From NCBI RefSeq assembly GCF_964204645.1, contig NC_134025.1, positions 4,965,001-5,029,000 on the forward strand: DNA of 64,000 nucleotides, given 5' to 3'. Position numbers and translations under genes: made by a program. The notes under the pieces are model-generated. The model worked only from the letters and a program-made list of their open reading frames with translations, was not told the origin of the DNA and ran no database searches. Shown in pieces: positions 1-12,000 of this stretch (position 1 is the first letter of the stretch; every line of letters begins with the position of its first letter). The stretch comes from Tubulanus polymorphus. Its lineage: Eukaryota > Nemertea > Palaeonemertea > Tubulaniformes > Tubulanidae.

Positions 1-406
1 CATTAAACAATGCATATTCATAGATCCACAGACTCTAAAACGAAGAGTCCATGATAGAACATAAGGGTAGGGTAAGTGGTGTATTTGTAAAACACATACC
101 GGTAATATGAATTAAATAAATGCAGACAGACATCAGAAATAATGTATTACATAATTATAATAATGCACGTTGACCCTGCTTATACAATGATTACACCAAT
201 GTTGTCCGCTAACTATTATTTCGAACAAACTGATGAGAATTATCGTATGTAAATAGAGACAGTATAAGATCACAAACCTATATACATGCCGGTTAAGAGA
301 AATTACGATGCACTTACTGTTTTGTTTTGACAATTGGACGACATTTGACTAGCCACATTGAAATCAGGCATGGCCCAATAAGTAGTAATATCAATGATTA
401 AAATGT
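1..406. other. Downstream flank of the SUMO protease gene
   Basis: This stretch lies 3' of the stop codon of the minus-strand SENP6/7-type gene and probably holds its 3' UTR. I see no coding exon and no obvious canonical polyadenylation signal on the minus strand. The short open frames here show no recognisable protein. Confidence 0.4.
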
Positions 407-3400
407 TCACTTATTTTGTCCTTTCGCATTTTTTTTACCATATTTCTCCTGTAATTCTAACAGTAAATTACGTAGGTATTCGCGCTTTTTCTGTGCCTTC
501 TCTAAAGCAAACCATTGTTCCAATCCTTTCAGTGGGAAGAAGAAATTCGTGATTGGATTCTGAAATGGTAATTGCAAAGAATGATGAATAAACAAGCATC
601 AAATATCATGGAATCTTTTCTGGAAATCATGGTTTCCTGTATTGGTGTTAACTAGGAGCTGTTCGACGATTCGACTCCAAAATATCGGAGCATGAATAAC
701 TTATCTTATTATACAAACCTCAAAGAATGATTCCACATATTGAAGTACATATATACCACAATCACTGTAGTTAGTTTGCTGTGGTACATTTGCACAATAA
801 CCAAACATAGTTTTATTATCAAATACTCGTGCTCCTTCCGCTGTAGCTTTTTTGGTGTCCCATTCAACTTGAATATACCTATAGGAAAAAAAATCAAATT
901 AATACAGGTACTACAAAATTTGATTTTATTTGAGCTCCATCTCTAACAAAATTTACTAACCCTCGAAGAATTTTCATGACATTGCATCGTAGCGAACATT
1001 TCAGGGAATCCATTATCAAAATGCAAGACCTATAGATATGAATACAACATACCATAATGACATTTTGGGAGTAAGCAACATAGCAAATACATAAATGAAG
1101 AAATCCGACATATATTTACCGTTTACTGGCTCTACGGAATGTTCTTACAGCTTCATTAGAAACTAATGATGTATCTGCATCAGTCATCTGATCATCACTG
1201 AGTGATTCCTCAAGTTTATCCACCTCTTCTTCATCAGCGGGATCATTTTCCTCCTCTTCTTCTTCATCATCCTTTACAGAAACAAAATAATTGAATATTC
1301 AGCACTCAGTTGATCGGTATTTCTCCCTCCAAACCGTAAATTCTGTACCAACCTGATCAGTTTCCATCGGTTGTTCGGGTTTCACTTCAAGGGCAGCAGT
1401 TTCAGCGGCAGCAATGACGACAGGAGGTAGAGGCTCCTGAAAAACGGAAGTAAATCATCCGACTGTCATTTCATTATTTCATACCAACAAAACCCATTAT
1501 TTTTTCAAACTTCCTTCAAACATACCTTTACTTCTGAAGAGCTAATCTCAGGATTAACCGAGAGTAGACACTCAACTTCTTTTGGGTGAACTTCACTCAC
1601 GACGACTGGCTCCATCAATGACGGGAAACAAATTATGGCTAGATACCAATGAGCACTAGAAAAATATAGTGATTTTTGTCCATCTTAACTAGATTATTAG
1701 AACTTATGTTGAGGCACTTTTATCTCAAGGCTTTAGAATTAACTTACTTTTCATTTATGGGAATAATGAGGTAATCTTTGCTAAATATGTCCACCTTGCG
1801 AGTCCACTGCTTCACACGACCATGTCTTCTTACCATTAACCTTAAGCACCATAGATTTAAGAGAATTCAGCAAAAAAACAGACAAACAAAGAAAACAAAC
1901 CCAGCGACAAGAGTTCTTGGCTCAGGCTTGAATCTGTCATCACTGACATAGCAAGAGGCACTCAGTCAGTTCCCATTGCATTTTGGATATATTGTATCTA
2001 GGGCGATAGCTAAATTTTGTCTACATAACTTTTCAAAAATTTCAACCCCCGTTCCCCAGTTATGAAGTTATCTTCAAGGTCATGTTGCAGAAAGAAGAGA
2101 GTTTTTAGTGCCTAGTTCTGCCGCTAGATGGCCCGCTTGTTCCATTCTTCGGACTGCACAACTAGACCCCGATACTACCATTGTACCCAAGTTTCATCAA
2201 GATCGACCCACTTTCAAAAAGGCTAAGTCGCCGAAACGGAAGCCCGAGTCTCATAACGGAAGCCCGAGATTGATAACAAATGCACGCCACCAGCATTCGA
2301 TACGTACGACAGGTTTGTATCTTCTTTTCCTTTCTGTGGTTTCTGTGTTAGCCTCTTATAAAAGAATGAGCTAAATATGTGTGTTTTTGCACGTACTTCT
2401 TCCGATAATTTTTCCATCAGGAAATACCTAAAATGAAATACATGTATCACAATAATTCAGTACTGAACACGTCAAGTAAGTACACAATCAATCGATAACT
2501 TAATCTTACTTCAGGTAGAAGTCAATGATGACATCGTTCAGAAATTCTAATTCGTTTAAGCAGTTTAGATCTTCATTTGTAACTGTGATAGCTCCGGTGG
2601 CCGGCGGAGGTGGATACGTGAACAATCTAAAAATAATTTAATCACCGGTAACTATCAAGGATAATTAATGTTCTCATTGCGACATTCGTAGTTGAATCTT
2701 ATCATCCTCCTCTGGCAGGGATTCGAGCCTGATCGCATCGACATTGCCACGACGGGTTTTCCCATCTAAAGTTCTTCCGTGAAATTTCCCTCGACGACTA
2801 TAGGACGAGCAATCTGATTGGTGCCGCAAATTTTTGTGCTGCAAAGCTGCGCATGTACCTGCACACCCGGTCTACTGTGACAGGGGTTTGTGCCGTGGCT
2901 GAGTGTAGCGATGCCATCAGGTTCGAATCCCTGCCGAGGGAGGATGGAATCTCGTGAACTTATGTACATACTTATACATGGGAACTGAGGAATTCGACTT
3001 GGAATCCAAATGAGATTCGGCAGACGCAGAACTTGCTCCTGTTTGAAGTCTTGTACGAATAGTTGGTGTTTGAGGAGATGCTATCAGTTTGTCTACACCA
3101 GACGTCATGTACAAAATATGATTCATAAAGTCAGCGTCAACGCTTTCCAATATCTTCTTGCCTTGACCACGTTTTTCCGTAATAATTTCATTAAGCAATG
3201 CCAACGCATTAGACTGAACTGTGTCAAGACCGTTTGTCAAGATGAAAATTATCCTTTTATGAGCTTGATCTGCAGAGAAATAACATGTCATATGTGATAA
3301 ATATCTTGTTGCGGTAATGAAAGACGACCAGATCAACGACGTTTGGGGTACGATCAACATACTTGGAGAATCCGGATCGTACCAATGTTGATCACCAATT

Positions 3401-3597
3401 TTCATTTTCATTGCAGTGCGAATTTTTTGCGTAGCCGACGGGATCAACAGCAAGGCGATTGATGGAAACGACCTCGCATTGCAAAATTCCACTTTAACAA
3501 TTTCATCAGTTTTTATCAACAGTCGGTGGTTACGATTTTCCCCTGACAAAGACACAAAATCATCTTTCACAATCGAAAGCGAATCTATCGAACGAAG
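407..3597 (-). other. Catalytic half of the SENP6/7-type gene (exons 11-20)
   Basis: Exon 11 (3597-2972) includes [11 protein letters not shown], matching the conserved pre-catalytic region. Exon 12 gives the YPPPPATG signature and [17 protein letters not shown]. Exon 13 gives [13 protein letters not shown]. Exon 14 gives [16 protein letters not shown]. The catalytic His codon is at 1651-1649, just after the exon 14/15 junction. Exons 15-17 encode an insert ending in a strongly acidic run ([10 protein letters not shown]) before the Asp strand. The Asp codon is at 1010-1008 in exon 18. The catalytic Cys codon is at 760-758 in exon 19. Exon 20 gives the closing helix, with [12 protein letters not shown] and [15 protein letters not shown] large insert between His and Asp is a hallmark of SENP6/7 compared with SENP1-5. 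Confidence 0.9.
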
Positions 3598-6500
3598 CTG
3601 AATATTTTACTTTTACTTACAAGTTATAACAAATCGACAACTAAACTTATCCAGGGAAACGAAATCATTAGACGAACAGTTTGCTGTACCGATTCGAATC
3701 GATCGACACGTAAAAACACAAACTGGATTTGATGCCACTGCGCTGGTGACTACTAGATCCGCATCATTCATCGTCAATTTTGCCGCATTCAACCTTGGTT
3801 TCTTCGAACAAGGAATATTTCCAGTCTGAAAAAATTAAATCGGGAATCAACGTGAATGCATCTTGAATTTTCGCATTACTTGCATTCAGACATAGGCCTA
3901 TAATATACTATAGATCCATGGAGTAATGATAACGAATAAAAGACCTGTTTTTCTATACATATTTGTAACTTCAAAAGATGGTAACAGGCCAAATACCTGA
4001 TCTTCCATTCGTTGGCGGCGGTTGAGTTGAATTGGAGGAGAAGGACACGGTGATTCACTCATACTAGGAAGCCTTGATGAACACGGGGATTCACCTACGC
4101 TAGGCATACAAGATACGTCAACATTCTGACTGGTATTCGATACAGAAGTATTTGAAAACACTGATGAATGATCTTCGTTGTCTTCATCTTCATCGGATGA
4201 GATTGTGACCATTTCTAAATTCAATGAATTAATAATATATCAAAAGCAAAGCTTGCATAATACAGGGAACTTCTTTATAACGAACTCGGATATTTCGATT
4301 TATCAGATATAACAAATTTCGTCCCAAATAGGTAAATCAATTAATTTCATACTGGGTATACAGTAATCCTGGTCCCAACTGTACCAGTTTAGGCGTGGTT
4401 TTCTGTACAACTACACACATTTTAATTGCCTATTTCTCAAATTTAGAGGAGTCTAGGGCATTCAAATTAAAGGAGATTCGAACACCTTTAAAAGCATTTT
4501 CCGTTTAAAAGGAGTTTTAAAGGAATGAATCAAGGAGTTGTAGGAACCCTGGATATGCACCTGGTTTGGCTGGCTCATTGCGAACAGCCATCGACTTGTT
4601 TTTCAATCGTCCACCATTCAGTATTGCTTTTGTCATCTTCTGCTGTTGTTGCTGCAGTTTACTCGTGTAAAACTTCTTCTTGTCGACTTCAATACTGCTC
4701 CGTATGACCCACTTACAATCCGGTGTTAAAGGCTTCTTGCATGCATCACAACTAACATAATTTTGACTCGCGCATCCACAATTTTTACACAAACAATTCA
4801 CGCGTTCACCGGGCAGCACTTTCATGTTAGCAGGAGGAGTTCTTTTAGAGACACTGATTTGACCACTGCCGGAGCTGCTCTGACTCGAGACTGAAATATC
4901 AAAAAATATCAAACTGATAATTAATGGCTTGCCCGATTTCATTTGCCAACAATTTATAATCTAAATTTTAAAAAGCCTTTCCCATTGATAAGTCAATACA
5001 GACTAAGTCTTGGCGAGTGAGCATTCAAAAGCTGTCTTACCAAGTGGACTCCTTAGAGACAAAATGATACTCTGATTCTTGCCAGTTTTTATGGTGGGGT
5101 TTTGATGGATTGATTGCCTGAAACAAATCAAACTTGCATGTAATAAAATGCAAGATTTAGTCCAAGTACCTTAAACATGAGAAATACATATACCGTACCT
5201 TTCCAAAGGCCCATACTTGTTTTCAGCATGCTTCCAATTTCTTGAAGATAATAAATTTTGATTTGGCGAACTAGAAAAAACAGGAATGTAAATAGTATCC
5301 CAAATAAAGATGTTCTTAATCAAAGGCAGACACAAATTACAAACTACTATTTTTGTATGTAATTTGGAAGCATCAATTAAGGAGTTTGCACAGTAACAAT
5401 AATTAAATGCAATACCTCGCTGCCTGGTCCGTTCCACCAGTTGAATGAATTCCAGTCGCGTTATCTTGGGAATTATTTTTACCCCCTCCAGAAATCTTAG
5501 ATACTCGAACTGCAATAATTAAGACGAATACTTCGCATTGAAATCCAGAATGACACACATACATGTATATATTGCTGAGAATGAACGTAATATGTAATAG
5601 AATTTTCATTCCTTCCGGGAGATTGAACATATTAAATCGTATGCATTCTTTCATATTTAATACAACTCGATTTCAGATTTTGCATGAAAATTTTAAAAGA
5701 ATATGCTATTGAATGTTTTAAAACGTATATCAACATACCAGGGTTTTGTATAATGCCATCACTAATATTTCTCTGCGGCAATAGAATATATTCGGAATTC
5801 TGCAGTTTTACGTACGGTCGGCCATACTGATCCTGAAACAATTCAGCATTAATCCGCTGGTTGGGACCATCTCCACTTGCCGCGCACTTAACATTATTCA
5901 CCACAAGCTTTCCTACAGCAGGGGACTGTATCTGTTCAACAGATTTATCACTATTGTCACTTGTGCCGTTGTCTATTAAGGAAGAGTTTGCACTGGCAGC
6001 ATCACGCGTTTCAGTAGTTTTATTAATCACTTGACCACCGACTGAGATTTGCCGCGTGCCCGGTGTGTATATCAGTGTTTGTAGTTCACTCGTTGGCTGC
6101 TGCTGCTGCGGTTTCACTAAACGAACTGAACTCACAGCTTGATTCGATACAATAGCATACTGCTGCTGCTGCTGCTGCACGCCTTGTTTCAATACGGATT
6201 TCGCCACGTTCAAAGTTTGAGTTTTGTGCCATAAAGATGACGGCGTCGAAGCTCTAGGTGATTTGAACCGAGAATTTCCGGCCACCGGCGAATGTGCTTT
6301 GACTTTCGGATGAGCAAAAAGAGCATGATTAATGATACTCGTCGGCGTCGTTGTTCGAACGTTTGATCCGTTTAACGAAGTGTTGGTATCAATTAATACG
6401 CTCGCTCCACCTTGTTGTGACTGTACAACACTAGCTCCCTCACTCAACAATGGACTATTTTGAGCTTGAATCGGTACGGACACTGTAATCGGCGCGGTGG

Positions 6501-8535
6501 AATTTGAATTCATCGGCAGAATAATAGTTCGCTGTACTTGTTGCGGCTGAGGTATAGGATTGACCAGTTTCAAATTCGACGCAATCAACGTCGTCTCCGC
6601 AGTTGGAGGAACTGCTGGCGTGTTGATAATACGTTCGACTAATTCAGCATTATTCGATGTTGAGATTTGCTGCGGTGTAAAGACAACATTCGATTCCTGT
6701 TCGCTGCCCACAGAAGGCGATGAATTATCAACTTGTAGCGCATCCGCTCCGACAACATTTTCAACGCTGTTACATTCAGAATTCATCGAGGACTGTTCAT
6801 CTTGTGATGTCTCGTGACCAGACATCTCGGTACCGGACTGATGAACTTCCACCGAGTACTGATCCTGTGAATTTGTTCTAAGCGCTTCGTCGAATAATCT
6901 ATAGTCATCATACGAGATATAAAACACTTCGCCATTTTGCATGTATTTTATATACTGCGTCCCATTGAGAACCTGAAAAATAAACTTAGCTTTTAACACA
7001 GCCTTTTGAATTGTCAACTCCAACTTACTAATAAATTCTAGCCGAGGTACATGAATTCTGAGGCAGTCAGTGCAGGGATAGGTTGTCATCACACAAAGAT
7101 AGTAAGAATTTAGTAATATATTGTCCAATGCACGTGATAATCAGAGACAATTGATACAGATGTAAACATGAGTCTACTGTAGCACATTGTAAAATTTAAA
7201 AACCTACCTCAACAGCTAATATATTACATTCATTTTCAGTATCTTGTTCCTCAACTGCTCCCGTAACAATCTCTACTTCAGAGCTGAAAATAGTATGTCA
7301 TCAAATTTATTGCCTATTAAAAACTTGAAAAACCTTTTAATTTAAACCTCATTTGTATGCCATAATCCAAATGTCTTTTGATTGGAGAGTATCTTATGTT
7401 GCCAATTTGAGGAAACAATTTTCAGATATGTTGCAATTTGCCTTCATTGCAATAGACAATCATCTATTAGGGCCCTATATCAATCAGCTATTTCTCGATT
7501 TAGAAGTCCTTCTGACCAAATTGAGGCATATCAAAAGAAGACCAGCCGATTAGCAATAAAATTATGGATCGATATATCACATTGAGACTAAAAGTGGTTA
7601 GGCTAGGGGATTTACCTGTTCTCATCGTGAGACGGCATCAGTTGTTGTACTGTAGTCGCTATATTCTCAGTTGGAAACTGATTTGATGTAGAACACCCTT
7701 TTTTCTGTTCTTCCATATGGTCAAGAGCTGCAGAAAAAAAGGGGAAATGTTGCACGAATCAACCTAACCTGAGAGCCAGAGGTGGTGTCTGTCTGTTAGG
7801 GCCCCGGGTTTTGGTAGTAGATCCAGGCCAGGGCTATGATAATGGTTACGGGAGTCTGTGAACAGAGTGCAACAGCTGTGGTTACGGAAGCCCAGTTAGC
7901 GCATGCCTTACGTAGTATAATTCTTACTTGTAATATTGGGATTGGAAACCAAAGCAAAAAACCAAGTGTTCGTCTGTATACCCACTGCATGCTTGATAAA
8001 ATTTAATTCATTTACAGCCAAATCATACCCTAAATCCTATTAATTCACCCATGCGCGTACATAGATATAGTATAGACTACCATAACCGTAGACAATTTGA
8101 TTTTATTTATAAAGATGTCGGCCAAAAGTTTTAGCCTTAACTAAATAATAAGCTTGAAATAATAATCATTATTATTGCTTCATCGACAAAATATCCACTG
8201 CCATAGACTAGTGTCAACATTTTAAGTTTTCAAAGATTCAACTCTATCAGTATCGACCGAGGGCCAAGTCCACGGAGAAGTATGCGTCGATCAGTCGATT
8301 GTCGGCTTCATTCGATTCTTCACGTCAGTCAGCCAGTCAAGACGTCAGTCTCATTCAATTCCAATCTCATTGACGGCTACGCTCAACTCGACAAGGCAAA
8401 AATGACAGCAGATTAAAAATGGAATACGCCACATATAAATATAAAAGGCGAATGAAACTTACCTTCGAACAAAGACATCGGTTTATTATTGATAGGAAGC
8501 TTATTGACGCTGGAATCCTCGCTTATATCGCACAT
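407..8535 (-). CDS. SENP6/7: SENP6/SENP7-type SUMO-specific cysteine protease (about 20 exons)
   Basis: Ulp1/C48-family protease of the SENP6/SENP7 branch, which in vertebrates trims poly-SUMO2/3 chains in the nucleus. The start ATG at 8535 begins [12 protein letters not shown] and the stop is at 407-409. Exons by descending coordinate: 8535-8463, 7727-7616, 7283-7208, 6972-5739, 5509-5416, 5270-5199, 5117-5041, 4890-4561, 4214-3997, 3825-(3621 or 3661), 3597-2972, 2626-2510, 2427-2311, 1840-1748, 1655-1526, 1436-1353, 1271-1120, 1029-961, 878-719, 559-407. Phases close at every junction except exon 10/11. The product is about 1380 aa, longer than my recollection of the human proteins (about 1050-1110 aa), because of a low-complexity N-terminal half. 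The catalytic triad is visible: His in NENAHWYLAI, Asp in CILIMDSL, Cys in [12 protein letters not shown]. The family signature [18 protein letters not shown] precedes the catalytic core. Invertebrates usually have one co-orthologue of SENP6 and SENP7, so I do not choose between them. The donor of exon 13 (2311) is weak and tentative. Confidence 0.93.
2704..2950. repeat. Foldback element with tRNA-like arms, copy 1
   Basis: The two ends are inverted copies of about 60 bp, separated by about 120 bp. The left arm (2704-2762) is roughly the reverse complement of the right arm (2886-2948). The right arm contains GGTTCGAATCCCTGCC, identical in its core to a tRNA B box, with an A-box-like TGGCTGAGTG about 20 bp before it. 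The element sits in the intron between SENP exons 11 and 12, close to the donor of exon 11. A second copy of the family lies at 14111-14271. It may derive from a tRNA-type SINE, or it may be a MITE that captured tRNA-like ends. Confidence 0.65.
4215..4560. other. Intron 8 of the SENP6/7-type gene
   Basis: AT-rich intronic sequence between exons 8 and 9, read on the minus strand. It uses a GT donor next to 4561 and a TTTAG acceptor next to 4214. No further element was recognised. Confidence 0.5.
7728..8462 (-). other. First intron of the SENP6/7-type gene
   Basis: A 735-bp intron with donor GTAAGT next to 8463 and an acceptor with a long pyrimidine run next to 7727. The part at about 8230-8400 is less AT-rich and has several GTCAGTC-type repeats, so it could hold regulatory sequence or an alternative first exon. 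I see no protein-coding exon in it. Confidence 0.5.
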
Positions 8536-9094
8536 TTTACACGCATTTTGAAAAAAAATTATTCGCCATTAAATCGTTAGACCGCTTTACGACAGCTAGT
8601 TCGTATGCTGCTATTAACATTTTTTATTTATGTAGTTCAAATATCATCATATATATCTATGAAAGCATATAATTATGATATATTTATTCAAAACTGTTAG
8701 AAAAAAAGAAGTTTTCTAGTTAAAAGGCCAAAGCAAATATCGACATTTTTGGAACGTCGTAAAGTGTGAAAGAAAATAATGTATGGTCCCGCACTACGAC
8801 TAAACTCTAACTTTTAACTCTCACCCTAATAATATTGTTTATGCCAAGTGATTGTAGTATTTTGGTTCCTTATTCTACCTTCATAAATTACACACGATTT
8901 TTACCCTTGGAATAAATCGATTGAATTGATGATATTAAAATAAATTCTATGGTCCCCGATCACGTGACAGCCTGATCGCCGGCCATATTGCCGTCAAAAC
9001 ATTCACACCCTCCAAAATCACCGATGTTTATAGCGGATTTCGCGTGTAATTATATGGCCTAGCTCGACTGAAGTTGACGGGTTAGATAGCAGTG
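8536..9094. promoter_or_regulatory. Divergent promoter region between the SENP6/7 and PICALM genes
   Basis: Only 559 bp separate the two start codons, which point away from each other, so this region must hold both 5' UTRs and probably shared control elements. At 8960-8968 there is TCACGTGAC, a palindromic E-box of the USF/MiT-TFE type. At 8980-8990 there is GGCCATATTG in a GC-rich setting, resembling a YY1 site (reverse complement of AANATGGCC). Both lie about 110-135 bp upstream of the PICALM ATG. There is no clear TATA box. Motif identity is by eye, and function is inferred. Confidence 0.5.
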
Positions 9095-12000
9095 ATGTCT
9101 GGTCAGAGTATTGTAGATCGGGTCTACGCGGCCAAGTACAGTATCGCCGGTAAAGGCTTGGCAAAATCTGTTCATAAAGCGACGACTGAAGAAGTAATCG
9201 GCCCTAAGAAAAAACATGTTGACTGTAAGTTGTTGACTTCTGTTTTAACTCACTTAAACATCTTGTTGGGCCAAGCCACATTTAAGTGTAACACTCTGCA
9301 TGTATTGAAGTGTGCATAGAGTTCGGGGATTTTGGTGAGATAATGATTAAAAACATGGCAGTAAAGTATTTACATGACAGGTTTTGTCAAACTCAAATCG
9401 ACTCATCTCAGCTCAGTTCAAATATATAGTTGGTACCAGTCAGTAACCAGCAACCTGAGATACTGGTTTGAATCTTTGATATTGGATCCACAGCTATCGG
9501 GACAAGCCCCTGTGATTTAGATATTTGAGTTGGGCCCAGAAAAAGTTCTACAAGTACTTGATCGCTACGTGTACGTGTACTGCTAAATTTCTCAACTATC
9601 AAATGAGTTTCTGATTTCGGCTTCAATTTACAACAAGTGCATTTCAGAAGAATAGAATTCCTGCAGACCATTGAAACAAGTTTCTCTACTTATAGCACCC
9701 TACCTCCCATATGATATAACCGCAACTAAACTTTTACGCCTGAATGAATTTAATTTGCATTTCTTTTCCGTTTTTTTTTTCAGATTTGATTCAGTGCACT
9801 AATGAACCGAATGTATCTATTCCACATATGGCTGATCTGTTGATCGAAAGAGCTCAACATGTCAACTGGGTCGTATCATTTAAAGGTTTAACGAGCATTC
9901 ATCATTTAATGAACTATGGAAATGAGGTAGCTATCAAACAATAGCAGTATTCAACCCTGTTAATGAAATGATTCGTCTGCAGAACTGTATCTAATATTTA
10001 CAATTAATGTCTTTGTTATCAACGATTCAAATGTAAGTTAGCCTACTTTTCGTATTTAAACATTTGCCATTGGTTTCCATTTCAGAGATTCTCTCAATAC
10101 TTGGCTTCGAACAACACAAACTTTCTCTCAGAAACATACTTGGACAAGTCAACAGTTCAAGGTGAGGTTTCATCCCAAGCTACTCTTTAGAAATACAGTG
10201 TCTACAGATTTGATTAAGCTTTGTCCCAAAAACTGTTCAGGATTTAGCTGTCGTCGATATGACGAGAGGGCTTATAGATTTGCTGCTCCTTCACTTTGGA
10301 ATGTTCTGCTTAGTCATATAAATTAGGTTTACTTGTTTAGTCAAATCTTTTTAAATCAAATGTGAAAGCTTATATTTTGAAATAAAGCTGAATTAAATTA
10401 CTCTATGTTGAGTGTTCGAGCTCTGATGATCGCATTTTTGTTTTAATCTAAGACTTGCCTTATATTCTGTTAAGTGCAATGATTACATTGTAGATGTTGC
10501 ACTATTATATATTAAGGTATTAGATTATTATCACAAGATATGGCTTTATTCAGTATTTGATGTCATCTTTGCCATTTTTCAGCTCGTGATATGTCGAAAT
10601 TCATCAGAAAATATTCCAAATATATCCACGAAAAATGCGTTTCGTATCGACAAGTCGCATTTGATTTCTGTAAAGTTAAACGAGGGTAGGTATTGATTTT
10701 AGAATCTTAATCGTGAAATATTAACCCTTTTAATGCAGATTGAGATGTGAAATACTGTGTGACATGTATTTCACTTTAAGCTATTTGGCAGCATATTTAA
10801 TTCATAATCTTTGTTAGTGTCGAATTACTGCAAAAGTGCACCCAATACACAGCACTTCCTGTTAATTACAAGAAATACTTGTAATCTAATATTGTCTGAC
10901 ATAATTAGTAGTCATATAAGTCTATGGGTCATTCATTGCATGTATTGCATACAATCATTTTAATTTATTCTTGTTCGTAAGACTCTGGCATCGCTTATCT
11001 CTCATTCCCGCCTTGACATGGCTTACTCAGAGTTGCCACTTCTCCGGATTTCTCCGGAATTCCGGATTTTAAAAAAATCCAATTTCATTTCCGGATTTTC
11101 GGGAGAAGTCAAATAACCACAAAAGAAAACATCGCGAAAAAAATAAAATCAATTCGGGATTCGACCCTTAACATCAAAACGTGACGGCTCCGTAGAGGGT
11201 TCGAAAAAGCCGTATTGTGCTGCCACATAGTGGCAACAACCCCGCAGTACACGATTAAACCAAGATGACGCGACGATCGAAATCGACTGACGCTTCGTTT
11301 GTTTTTGGCTCTGGTTTATATATGAGGTATATTTGACGGAACCAATCGCTATTTGAAAAAATGATCCATAGACAGTAATGAAAGTGAGGCCTATAACGCG
11401 TATTGCGCCAGAACGCATCTCCCGGCGTTCTAATTTTAAAAAATTTTCCGGGGGAGGGCCCCCAGACCCGCCGACTTATTTTCCGGATTTTTAGCTTCAC
11501 ATAAGTGGCAACTCTGCTTACTCAATGCAACCTCGAAATGACAAATTACCTCAAAAAGACTATGACAGCCTCATAATGTGAAAATTTTGATTTAATTAGT
11601 AGTGGACCCTAAATTTCTCCGGGGAGTACCGACAAATCTACTTAAGGAGATAAAGTTTTCCAGGCTAATGATGATCATTGCATTTGACCAGGTTCGCTCA
11701 ATACGCAATGAATGTCTCTTGTACATATTACATTACATTTTGTATAGCTGCATCTTGGATAACCAATTCTATCTCTATTAGAATTGGCACCTATCTAGGC
11801 ACATCAATATAGCTATGAATCTTGCGGTCTTTAGTATATGTGAGCTGGGTTAATTATTGATCAATCAGTACACTGTGATTCCCATGGTAGCCAGAATCCC
11901 ATATGCTGCTTCAGAAATTGTAATTATTGATTTATCCGGTTAACTGAAGCAGCCAGTTTTCCGAGCAAATGTCAACGTTTCGCATATGATAATGTGATGA

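Larger units (their letters stand above)
3997..8535 (-). other. N-terminal regulatory half of the SENP6/7-type gene (exons 1-9)
   Basis: Exons 1-9 encode the non-catalytic half. The large exon 6972-5739 (411 codons) is rich in Ser, Thr, Gln and Asn, has short CAG-coded Gln runs near 6165 and 6110, and lacks an obvious fold. The exon at 4890-4561 holds a Cys cluster (CLCKNCGC ... [12 protein letters not shown]) that could bind zinc. The exon at 4214-3997 opens with [14 protein letters not shown], a hydrophobic patch followed by acidic residues, which fits a SUMO-interacting motif. This matches the known layout of SENP6/7, where disordered N-termini carry such motifs. Assignment of these exons to this gene rests on splice signals, matching phase and strand rather than on strong homology. 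Confidence 0.75.

Noticed and set aside
719-878. Apparent frameshift between VEWDTKK and the catalytic Cys block in the SENP gene
   Set aside because: It came from misreading the bases around 800. On recheck the codons ATG TTT GGT TAT TGT are continuous and the exon is open throughout.
2886-2948. tRNA gene
   Set aside because: The B box and an A-box-like block are present, but I could not fold an acceptor stem and anticodon arm. The same sequence occurs inverted nearby and again at 14.2 kb, so a repeat is the better call.
11149-11500. Open frames of 81-89 codons on the minus strand
   Set aside because: They lie inside the hAT-like MITE, overlap each other in different frames, and show no transposase features.
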